Of a DNA stretch of 6,843 bases, positions 1 to 6,725 are shown one piece after another. Under the pieces are notes generated by a model, which did no database searches, was not told the origin of the DNA, and was given only the letters and a program-made list of their open reading frames with translations. This stretch comes from Candidatus Latescibacterota bacterium (GTDB lineage Bacteria; Eisenbacteria; RBG-16-71-46; SZUA-252). The stretch lies in assembly GCA_016207265.1 (NCBI GenBank), contig JACQPZ010000213.1:1-6843 (forward strand). Reading direction: 5' to 3'. How positions within the stretch are numbered: position 1 is the first letter of the stretch; the number at the start of each line of letters is the position of its first letter. A program made the translations under genes and the position numbers.

Positions 1-1008
1 CATCCGGTGGATCTCGTGGCCATCGCGGGCGATCTGTTCGACACTCACGACCCGGAGGAAGGGCTCGTCTTCCAGGTCGAATCCTCGTTCGAGCGTCTGG
101 CAAAGGCCGGCGTGCCGGTCCTCATCGTGCCCGGAACGCACGACGCCTACTCCTATCGCCGATCGATCTACCGGCGGCTTCGGGTTCCTTCGGACTCGCA
201 CGTGTTCACCGCTCCCGCCCTCGAGCCGGGCCCGATCCTCACGATTCGCGGAGAAACGGTGCAGCCCTACGGGGTCTCCTACGATCCGACGGTCGCCGAG
301 CGGCCCCTCCGCGGGTTCAAGCGGACCGGAAACGCGGACTACCACGTCGGGATCCTTCACGCGGCGCTTCAGGACAGCCCCACGTGGAAGATCCGCCCTT
401 CGGATCTGCCCATCGACCGCGAAGAGATCGCGGCTTCCCGTCTCCACTATCTCGCGCTCGGGCACTATCACAATTACGTCGAGGTGCGCGAGGCGGGATC
501 CGTCGCGGTCTATCCGGGAACGCTGGAGGGGCGGAAGTTCGGGGAGAACGGGGCGCGCTATCTGGTCGTCTCGACCCTCGCGCGGGACGCCGTCTCCGTC
601 GAGCGGACGCCGTGGAACGCGCGCACGCTGTCCGAATCCACGATCGACTTCCTGACCTCGGAGATCCACGACGAGCGGAAGCTGCTCGAGCGGATCGCGG
701 CCTTCGCGGGAGAGCGCGAGATCGTCCGCGTTCTGCTCGAAGGCGCGGCCGGGTTCGCCTTCGAGCCGGACCGGATCCGGGCCCGGCTCGGCGAGCGTTT
801 CTTCCATCTCGAGATCCAGGACCGCACGTACCTCTTGGATCAGGCGCTCCTGGGGCAGTACCGGGACGAGGCCACGATCCGGGGCGCGTTCGTGCGGCGG
901 ATGCTCGAACGGCTCGGCAGCGCGCCGAGCCAGGCCGAGCGGGAAACCGCGACGCTCGCGCTGCGAATCGGGCTCGCGGAGTTCCAGAATCCACGTCATG
1001 CGATTTGA
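1..1008 (+). CDS. SbcD/YhaO-like metallophosphoesterase (DNA repair exonuclease subunit), 5'-partial
   Basis: The reading frame is open from base 1 (His-Pro-Val-Asp...), so the true start lies upstream. The GTG at 7 is internal and only looks like a start; residue numbers below count from it. Calcineurin-like metallophosphoesterase motifs are visible in order: GDLFD (8-12), GTHD (43-46, in place of the usual GNHD/E), a lone metal-site His in GILHA (118), and GHYH (152-155), followed by the SbcD/Mre11-type stretch YPGTLEGRKFGE (169-180). The DxH motif I must lie before the window. Residues ~205-333 form a separate C-terminal region, expected to act as the cap or partner-binding part. Family knowledge: these proteins are Mn-dependent DNA nucleases working with an SbcC/Rad50-type ATPase. 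The next gene encodes such an ATPase and overlaps this one by 11 bases, which supports a two-subunit complex. The general class is secure. Assignment to the YhaO branch rather than true SbcD is inferred from the partner. Confidence 0.9.
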   Translation, partial: HPVDLVAIAGDLFDTHDPEEGLVFQVESSFERLAKAGVPVLIVPGTHDAYSYRRSIYRRLRVPSDSHVFTAPALEPGPILTIRGETVQPYGVSYDPTVAERPLRGFKRTGNADYHVGILHAALQDSPTWKIRPSDLPIDREEIAASRLHYLALGHYHNYVEVREAGSVAVYPGTLEGRKFGENGARYLVVSTLARDAVSVERTPWNARTLSESTIDFLTSEIHDERKLLERIAAFAGEREIVRVLLEGAAGFAFEPDRIRARLGERFFHLEIQDRTYLLDQALLGQYRDEATIRGAFVRRMLERLGSAPSQAERETATLALRIGLAEFQNPRHAI

Positions 1009-3214
1009 GCGCGTTGCAATCGAGGGCTTCGGCCCCATCACGACCTACGAGGCCTCATTCGAGCCGCGCCGGCTGAACCTGGTCGTCGGGCCCAACGAAG
1101 CCGGGAAGTCGTCGCTCGCCGCGGCGATCGTTTCCACGCTCTTCGGGTTCTCCTCGCACGAGGAGGAGCTGTGGTCGCGGCCCTGGAGCGGCGCGAGGCA
1201 CCGCGCGTCGCTTACGTTCGAGCTGGGCGGGAGCCGGTACCGCATCCAGCGCGATTTCCAGAGCCACGAAGTCCTGGTGGACCGCCTGAAGTCCGAGGGC
1301 GACGAATCGGAATCCCCTCTCTTTCGCGGGGCGGTGAACCCGCGGGGGCGGGGGCCGGAGCTGGAGCGATACGAGGAGCTTCTGCGCTCGTGGTTCGGCT
1401 TCACGGACGCCCGTCTCTTCCGTGAATCCTGCTTCGTCCACGAAAACGCGCTCGAGACGCAGATCTCGCCCGAGCTGCGCCACATCATCTCGGGCGCGGT
1501 CGAGGCCGACTACCAGGAGATCCAGGAAGCGCTCCTCGATCGGCTGGACACGCTGACGCGGGAGCATCCGTTCGACCCACGGTCGCGGAAGCGGGTCGAC
1601 CGCTCGATCGAGACGCGCAAGGCGAATCTCGAGCTGCTTCGCGGCCGCCGGACGCGCTCGGAGTACGTGCTCCGGGAGCTCAAGTCGAGCCTCGCGGAGC
1701 GCTCCACGATCGACACGCGGATCGCGGAGCTTCAGGCGGAGCTGGACGGGAAGACGCGGCTCGGCGCGGACCTCGAGACCCTGACGCGCCTGCGGGACGA
1801 GCAGCGGAAGCTCCTCAAGCGCGCCCCCGCGATCGGGGAGGAGCTGGTCCGGGGCCGCAGGGCTCGGAACCGACTCCAGGAGATCGACCGGAAGATCTCG
1901 GAGCACCTCGCCTACCTGGCCAACGCTCCCGAGGAAGTCGAGCCGGATCTCGTGAGGCTCAGCATCCTTCGCGCCCAATCCTCACGCCACCAAAGGACCG
2001 CGGAGACCGAACGCAAGCGCTTCGATGAATCCCGCGCGCCGTCCCTCGCGCTCACGATCATCGTGGGGCTCATCGCGGGGGCGGCGTTCGGATTCCTGGG
2101 CTACGCGGCGCTCCACTCCGCCGCCGCGGCCGCCGTGGGCGGGATCGTGGGCGTCGTGAGCGGGACGCTCACGGTCCGGCTCCTCGGGAGAAACGCCGAG
2201 CGGAGCCGGGCGCTGGCCGACGCGAAGGTGCGCGTGGCGGAGGAGAACGTCCGGACGCTGAAGCAGGAGATCGACGCGATCGAGATCCGCACGAGCCCGT
2301 ATCTCCAGGGCAGGACCCTCGAGATCGTGCTCGCCGATCTGAAGCAGTTCCGGCAGCTCGAGAACGAGCGGCGCGAGCACGCCGCCGTGGTGCAGTCCCT
2401 TCCGATCCCGGAGCGGCTGGAGGCGGAGTCGCGCGAGATCGACGAGGCGGTGAACGCGCTCCGGAGCAAGGAGAAGTTCCTGATCGGCCAGACGCCGTTC
2501 CTCGCTCCCCTGCGCGACGATCCCGTCCTCGCGGCCGAGGCCTCCGAGCGCCTGAAGCGCGAGATGACCGGGCTGAAGACCAAGATCGAAGCCGCGCAGG
2601 AAGCGCGCGAGCGGATCGCCCGCAAGCCCGGGGGCGCCGAGGCCGATGCGGAGAATCTGGAGGCGCTCGACGAGGCGATCGAGGCCGAAGAGGAATCGCT
2701 GCGCCGCGAGGAGCGCCAACGCGACGCGCTGCTCCTCGCCCTCGAAGTGCTTCGCGATTCCGTGCTCGCGTTCCAGGAGGAGCACGTGGGGCGGCTGGCG
2801 CGGCTCACCGGCCGGACCCTGGGCCACCTTACGCGGGGCCGCTACGCGCGGGTCTCGCTCGACGCGGACCTCAAGGCGGCCGTCAGCGTGGACGGGAAGG
2901 AGGATCTCCCGGTCGAGTCCCTGAGCCATGGGGCGCGCGACGCCTTCTACTTCGCCCTGCGGGCGGCGCTGGCGCGGGAGCTGGCTGCGCGCGAGCCGCT
3001 GCCGCTCCTTCTCGACGACCCGACCGCGCATTTCGACGAGGAGCGGAGGGCCACGCTGCTGAGCTATCTCGAGGATCTGGCGGAGGACATCCAGGTGATC
3101 GTCCTCACCCACGACCGCCGGGTCCTGAACCAGGTCCGGAAGGCCCACCTCCTGACCATCGGAAGCGCAAGCTACGCAAAGGAATCCGACCGGACGATTC
3201 AGGTCCGCCGCTAG
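998..3214 (+). CDS. SbcC/Rad50-like (YhaN-type) ABC-class ATPase with a central membrane hairpin
   Basis: 738 aa. The start MRFERVAIEGFGPI is the typical SMC/RecF-like N-terminus, so the ATG inside the upstream gene is accepted although the nearest SD-like GGAG (978-981) is 16 bases away; translation is probably coupled. The ATP-binding head is split: Walker A GPNEAGKSS (31-39) near the N-terminus; signature SLSHGAR (641-647), Walker B LLLDDPTAHFD (670-680) and H-loop VIVLTHD (700-706) at the C-terminus. Between them are Glu/Arg-rich coiled-coil arms (~170-345 and ~400-600). At the midpoint, where SbcC and Rad50 carry a CxxC zinc hook, there are instead two hydrophobic segments (~349-372 and ~375-396). 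The only Cys in the protein is C145. This layout matches YhaN-like ATPases more than SbcC, which is also usually over 1000 aa. Inferred role: ATP-driven DNA end processing with the upstream nuclease, possibly at the membrane. Exact pathway unknown. Confidence 0.88.
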   Translation: MRFERVAIEGFGPITTYEASFEPRRLNLVVGPNEAGKSSLAAAIVSTLFGFSSHEEELWSRPWSGARHRASLTFELGGSRYRIQRDFQSHEVLVDRLKSEGDESESPLFRGAVNPRGRGPELERYEELLRSWFGFTDARLFRESCFVHENALETQISPELRHIISGAVEADYQEIQEALLDRLDTLTREHPFDPRSRKRVDRSIETRKANLELLRGRRTRSEYVLRELKSSLAERSTIDTRIAELQAELDGKTRLGADLETLTRLRDEQRKLLKRAPAIGEELVRGRRARNRLQEIDRKISEHLAYLANAPEEVEPDLVRLSILRAQSSRHQRTAETERKRFDESRAPSLALTIIVGLIAGAAFGFLGYAALHSAAAAAVGGIVGVVSGTLTVRLLGRNAERSRALADAKVRVAEENVRTLKQEIDAIEIRTSPYLQGRTLEIVLADLKQFRQLENERREHAAVVQSLPIPERLEAESREIDEAVNALRSKEKFLIGQTPFLAPLRDDPVLAAEASERLKREMTGLKTKIEAAQEARERIARKPGGAEADAENLEALDEAIEAEEESLRREERQRDALLLALEVLRDSVLAFQEEHVGRLARLTGRTLGHLTRGRYARVSLDADLKAAVSVDGKEDLPVESLSHGARDAFYFALRAALARELAAREPLPLLLDDPTAHFDEERRATLLSYLEDLAEDIQVIVLTHDRRVLNQVRKAHLLTIGSASYAKESDRTIQVRR

Positions 3215-3261
3215 CACATTCCAATCAAGTTCTGGTCCATTCCGGCCGAATCCTTAGCCGT

Positions 3262-5121
3262 ATGGACAACCCCGCCCCGGTCAAGAAGGTAACGCCCGAC
3301 GAGAAGGCCGAGCGCATCCGCGATCAGGTCCTCGCGCTCGACGTCAAGCGCGTCGCGGACTGGATCCAGGCCCTCGTGCGGACGCTCAAGGCCAACCGGA
3401 TGTACCTCTCGAATAATCCGGCGCTCCACAAGTTCCAGTCCGACCTCGAGGCGAGGACCTGGTCCTGCCTCAAGGAGATCGGGGACGTCGCGCTCGAAGT
3501 GCAGCAGTTCGATCTGCTGTTCGAGGACTACTCCGTCTACCACAACGCGGCCCGTGAAGAGTCGCTCGCGTTCCGCTTCTACTCGGACGGCGTTCGCCAG
3601 ATCACCTTCCGCGAGGGTCTCGAGCCTCAGGAGCTGCGCGGGTTCGTGGACGTGCTGAAGAAGGCGACGGACGTCTCGCAGGGGCAGGACGACGTCGTCA
3701 CGCTTCTCTGGGAGCGCGACTTCCGGCACATCGCGTACGTCCACATCCCGCTCGAGGATCTCATGGAGGGCGGCGGGGACGAGGAGTACCGGAACGAGGC
3801 CGGAGAGATCGACGGCGCCGCGGGCATTCCCTGGCCCGCGCCGACCCAGGTCGAGGAGGAGCCGCAGGGCGCGGCCGGAGAGGTCATCACGGAGCGGTCC
3901 GACGACTGGAGCCCTCAGGCCAAGATATCGCCCGCGTGGGACGAATCGATGGGCGTCCAGTTCGCGCTGGACGAGACGGAGTCCCGGACGCTGTCGGAGG
4001 CGATCCGGATCGAAGAGGGGCGTCCGCTCCTGAACGACGTGCTCGAGATCGTCGCGGCGATCCTCTCCTCGGAGGAGGAGCAGGCCGGCTTCCTCGAATC
4101 GGCTTCCGCGTTCCAGAAATTCATCGAGCTGGCCCTGGAAGAGGGCGACGTCGCGCGCGCCAATCAGCTTCTCTCCCGGTTCCGGACGATCGTCGCCGCG
4201 AAGGCGGCCGACCATCCCGAGTTTCAGGCCCTGGCCGAGCAGGTGATCCGCGAGATCGGCCGCCCCAGCTTCCTCGGGCAGATCGCGCCGGTCCTGAACG
4301 CGCATCCCGAGCTGGAGCCGGCGCTGCTCACGAGCTTCCTCGTCCAGATCGGACCCACGGTCGCCCCCGGGATCTGCGATCTGCTCGGGCAGATCAACCA
4401 CATGAAGCACCGCCGCGCCCTCTGCGAGGCGCTCGCGATCTCCTGCAAGGACGACATCGACGTTTTGATTTCGCGCCTGGGCGATTCGCGGTGGTACGTC
4501 ACCCGGAACATCGTCTACGTGCTCGGACGGATCGCGCACCAGGGAGTGGAGCGGGCGCTGGATCGGGCGCTTCACCATGAGGACGTGCGGGTAAGGAAGG
4601 AAGCGGTCCGAGCCCTCGGGAACATCGAGAGCCCGACCAGCCGCGCGTTCCTCGTCGCCGCGTTCCGCGACCAGGACGCGGGCGTTCGCGTCCAGGCCGC
4701 GCTCACGCTCGCCCAGCGCCGGGACGATCGGGCCGCGCAGAGCATCTGGGGCGCGGTCACGGCCCCCGAGTTCGTGAGACGGGACCAGAACGAGCGGAGG
4801 CTTTTCTTCGAGGCCCTGGGGCGCTGCGGGTCGGACGCGCTCCTGCCGCGCCTCACGGAAATGCTCACGCGGGGAGGTCTCTTCCGCGGCGCGAACGAGG
4901 AGGAGCGGATGAACGCGGGGCTGGCGCTTGCATGGCTCGGGACCCCGGGAGCGCTCGAGATCCTGAACCGCGAGCTTCAGAGCAAGCGCGAGCCGGTGCG
5001 GAAGGCGGTCGAGTCCGCGCTGCAGACCGTGCGGAACGCGGCGATGAAATCGGCCGCGCGCCCGGGCGATCCGAATGAAGCGTCCCCCGACACGGGGACG
5101 TCCGCTGAGGGGGCCGAATGA
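3262..5121 (+). CDS. HEAT-repeat protein with an N-terminal domain shared with the downstream HD-GYP protein
   Basis: 619 aa, cytoplasmic by appearance (no signal peptide or membrane segment). Three parts are visible. Residues ~36-160 form a folded domain with landmarks LVRT (38-41), FYSDG (106-110) and LEPQEL (120-125), ending near RHIAYV (155-160). Residues ~165-235 are an acidic, Pro/Gly-rich linker. Residues ~250-590 are helical and include HEAT/PBS-lyase-like repeats: clearest at 401-425, 431-455 (EDVRVRKEAVRALGNI) and 463-486 (DAGVRVQAALTLAQR), with a last one near 565-590 (REPVRKAVESAL). HEAT solenoids normally bind proteins, so a scaffold or adaptor role is inferred; no catalytic motif is seen. 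The stop codon overlaps the next start by 4 bases (ATGA), indicating coupled expression. The ATG at 3262 has no convincing Shine-Dalgarno sequence, but the next in-frame Met (residue 47) would cut into the conserved domain, so the long form is kept. The biological process is unknown. Confidence 0.85.
   Translation: MDNPAPVKKVTPDEKAERIRDQVLALDVKRVADWIQALVRTLKANRMYLSNNPALHKFQSDLEARTWSCLKEIGDVALEVQQFDLLFEDYSVYHNAAREESLAFRFYSDGVRQITFREGLEPQELRGFVDVLKKATDVSQGQDDVVTLLWERDFRHIAYVHIPLEDLMEGGGDEEYRNEAGEIDGAAGIPWPAPTQVEEEPQGAAGEVITERSDDWSPQAKISPAWDESMGVQFALDETESRTLSEAIRIEEGRPLLNDVLEIVAAILSSEEEQAGFLESASAFQKFIELALEEGDVARANQLLSRFRTIVAAKAADHPEFQALAEQVIREIGRPSFLGQIAPVLNAHPELEPALLTSFLVQIGPTVAPGICDLLGQINHMKHRRALCEALAISCKDDIDVLISRLGDSRWYVTRNIVYVLGRIAHQGVERALDRALHHEDVRVRKEAVRALGNIESPTSRAFLVAAFRDQDAGVRVQAALTLAQRRDDRAAQSIWGAVTAPEFVRRDQNERRLFFEALGRCGSDALLPRLTEMLTRGGLFRGANEEERMNAGLALAWLGTPGALEILNRELQSKREPVRKAVESALQTVRNAAMKSAARPGDPNEASPDTGTSAEGAE
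5107..5113 (+). promoter_or_regulatory. Ribosome binding site for the HD-GYP gene
   Basis: GAGGGGG lies 4 bases before the ATG at 5118, inside the last codons of the HEAT-repeat gene. It supports this start and, with the ATGA overlap, translational coupling of the two genes. Confidence 0.6.
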
Positions 5122-6596
5122 CGACCAACGCCGTCCGCGCCGCCGTCAGCCAAAGGCAGCAGGACTCTCCCGATGCGACGGTCCAGCGCATCGTCGTGCA
5201 GGGGAGGACCCTCGCGATGCAGCTCTGCGTGCTCGTTCGGACCGCCCGCATCCACGACGTGGGGAACGTCGCCTTCCACGGTCCGCTCGTGAACTTCATC
5301 GAGACCGTGGACCAGCTCTACACCGCGGAGGGAGAGTTCAAGCTCCAGGCCGTGGGCGACTACCTCTACATCAATCAGAGCCGCCTCAAGGTGGACGGAT
5401 CCTCCTACGCGAGCTACCAGTATCTGATCGACGAGTTCCGGAGTCGCGGCCTGAGCGGCTTCTCCTTCACGGGGAAGCTGACGCCCCCCGAGGTGAAGAA
5501 GTTCGTTCGGCTCTTCCTGGACGTGGATTGCAAGGCGTCGGATCCGTACGAGGATTTCAGCACGGCCCTGACCAAGCTCTCCGTGGAGCACCTCGTTCCC
5601 ATGCGGACGATCGTCCCGCAGTCCGGGACGATCAACGTGGAGGAGGCGCGGGACTCGCGCAAGGTCGCGAAGCGGACCTTCTATCGCGCCATCGAAGCCA
5701 CGAAGACGGTCATGATCAGCGCCCGCGACCACCGGCCCGTGGACCTGCGCAAGGCGAAGCGCGCCGTCCAGTCGATCGTGGACCTGATCCTGAACGAGGA
5801 GTTCTCCCTGCTCGGGCTCACCGCGATCAAAAACCACGACGAGTACACGTTCCAGCATTGCGTGAACGTCTCGATCCTCTCGATCTCGCTGGGGCAGAGG
5901 CTCGGCCTCTCGAAGAAGATGCTCGGCGAGCTGGGCGTGGCGGCGATCCTCCACGACCTCGGCAAGGCGACGATCCCCGGGTGGGTGCTCAACAAGCCCG
6001 GCAAGCTGACGGCGGAAGAATGGAAGCTCATGACCGACCATCCGGTCCAGGGCGTCAAGATGATCTCCAAGCTTCGCGGGCTGAACGACCTCGCGCTCCG
6101 GGCCATGGTGGTCGCGTTCGAGCACCATTTGAACGTCGACGCGAGCGGCTACCCCAAGATCGGCGACCGGCTTGAGATGTCCCTGTTCAGTAAGATCGTC
6201 GCGATCGTGGACTGCTTCGACGCGATGACGGCGCACCGCTCGTACCGGAAGACGCCGTTCACGCCCTATGACGCGCTCCATCACATGCTGATCGTGAACC
6301 GCGAGAAGTTCGACCCGCTCCTCATGAAGGCGTTCGTGAATACCGTGGGAATGTATCCGGCCGGCACCGCCGTCCTGCTCGACACGAACGAGATCGGCGT
6401 GGTCGTGGCGCACAACGCCCACGACATCTTCCGTCCCAAGGTGAAAATCGTCGCCGACCGGGATCGGAAGAAGGTGGACGGCGCGCTCGTCGACCTGAGC
6501 CACCGCGAGGAAGGCAGCGAAACGTATTCCGTCGGGATCGTCTCCGCCCTGAGCCCCGAGGAGTACAACGTGAACATCGCGGACGTGCTGGGCTAG
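5118..6596 (+). CDS. HD-GYP-type metal-dependent phosphohydrolase (putative cyclic-di-GMP phosphodiesterase)
   Basis: 492 aa, no membrane segment. Residues ~37-162 form an N-terminal domain resembling that of the upstream HEAT protein (LVRT 39-42, FRSRG 107-111, LTPPEV 121-126). The catalytic domain spans ~235-410. Putative metal and catalytic residues, placed by comparison with HD-GYP enzymes, are present: HDEYTFQH (240-247), HDLGK (279-283), DHP (307-309), the double His at 336-337 and VDCFDAMT (364-371). The GYP motif reads HHLNVDASGYP (336-346), against the usual HHExxDGxGYP, so Glu is replaced by Leu and the first Gly by Ala. The C-terminal ~75 residues (GTAVLLDTNEIGVVV onward) resemble the small beta-rich tail found in many HD-GYP proteins. 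Family role: hydrolysis of cyclic-di-GMP, or of a related cyclic dinucleotide. The retained metal ligands suggest activity, but substrate choice is uncertain given the altered motif. It is coupled to the upstream gene by a 4-base overlap. Confidence 0.9.
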   Translation: MTTNAVRAAVSQRQQDSPDATVQRIVVQGRTLAMQLCVLVRTARIHDVGNVAFHGPLVNFIETVDQLYTAEGEFKLQAVGDYLYINQSRLKVDGSSYASYQYLIDEFRSRGLSGFSFTGKLTPPEVKKFVRLFLDVDCKASDPYEDFSTALTKLSVEHLVPMRTIVPQSGTINVEEARDSRKVAKRTFYRAIEATKTVMISARDHRPVDLRKAKRAVQSIVDLILNEEFSLLGLTAIKNHDEYTFQHCVNVSILSISLGQRLGLSKKMLGELGVAAILHDLGKATIPGWVLNKPGKLTAEEWKLMTDHPVQGVKMISKLRGLNDLALRAMVVAFEHHLNVDASGYPKIGDRLEMSLFSKIVAIVDCFDAMTAHRSYRKTPFTPYDALHHMLIVNREKFDPLLMKAFVNTVGMYPAGTAVLLDTNEIGVVVAHNAHDIFRPKVKIVADRDRKKVDGALVDLSHREEGSETYSVGIVSALSPEEYNVNIADVLG

Positions 6597-6655
6597 CCCC
6601 GGCGCCTCGCTCCCTGCTTCGTGGGGCCGCCCGCCCCCGCACCGACGCACCCATC

Positions 6656-6684
6656 TTGACGGCGGGCCCTCTCCGACGTAAGCT
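6656..6684 (+). promoter_or_regulatory. Sigma70-type promoter for the downstream response-regulator gene
   Basis: A -35 box TTGACG (6656-6661, 5 of 6 consensus) is followed after exactly 17 bases by TAAGCT (6679-6684, 3 of 6 consensus, keeping the key TA and final T). It lies in the only sizeable intergenic gap and points toward the receiver-domain gene. Transcription would start near 6691, giving a leader of about 35 bases. The strong -35 and ideal spacing favour it; the -10 is weak. Confidence 0.55.
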
Positions 6685-6713
6685 CCTATCGTACCGTCAC
6701 TTTCCCCAGAAGC

Positions 6714-6718
6714 GGAGA
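6714..6718 (+). promoter_or_regulatory. Ribosome binding site that fixes a TTG start
   Basis: GGAGA lies 7 bases before the TTG at 6726. No ATG or GTG lies at a suitable distance in the same frame, so this site decides the start of the receiver-domain gene. Confidence 0.6.
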
Positions 6719-6725
6719 CCCTCCC

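Noticed and set aside
1..3214. The nuclease-ATPase pair as a novel anti-phage system
   Set aside because: Both genes fit a known DNA-repair type pair (SbcCD/YhaON-like). There is no accompanying defence gene, mobile element or composition shift to support a defence island.
1982..4578. Long - strand open frames (1982-3217 and 3211-4578) opposite the ATPase and HEAT genes
   Set aside because: These are typical antisense shadows in high-GC DNA: Arg/Leu/Asp-rich with no motif, while the + strand has strong family motifs throughout.
5075..6175. 366-codon + strand frame overlapping the start of the HD-GYP gene
   Set aside because: Its composition is dominated by Arg/Gly/Pro/Ala, as expected of an out-of-frame reading of GC-rich coding DNA, and it overlaps real coding sequence in both the HEAT and HD-GYP genes.
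6590..6640. Possible terminator after the HD-GYP gene: palindrome GGGCTAGCCC at 6590-6599 and a stem GTGGGG/CCCCGC (6621-6626 with 6635-6640)
   Set aside because: The palindrome has no loop and includes the stop codon. The second stem is short with one wobble pair, and neither is followed by a T-tract. Neither supports an intrinsic terminator call.
6687..6692. TATCGT as an alternative -10 box
   Set aside because: It would lie 25 bases from the TTGACG -35, too far for a sigma70 promoter; TAAGCT at 17 bases fits better.
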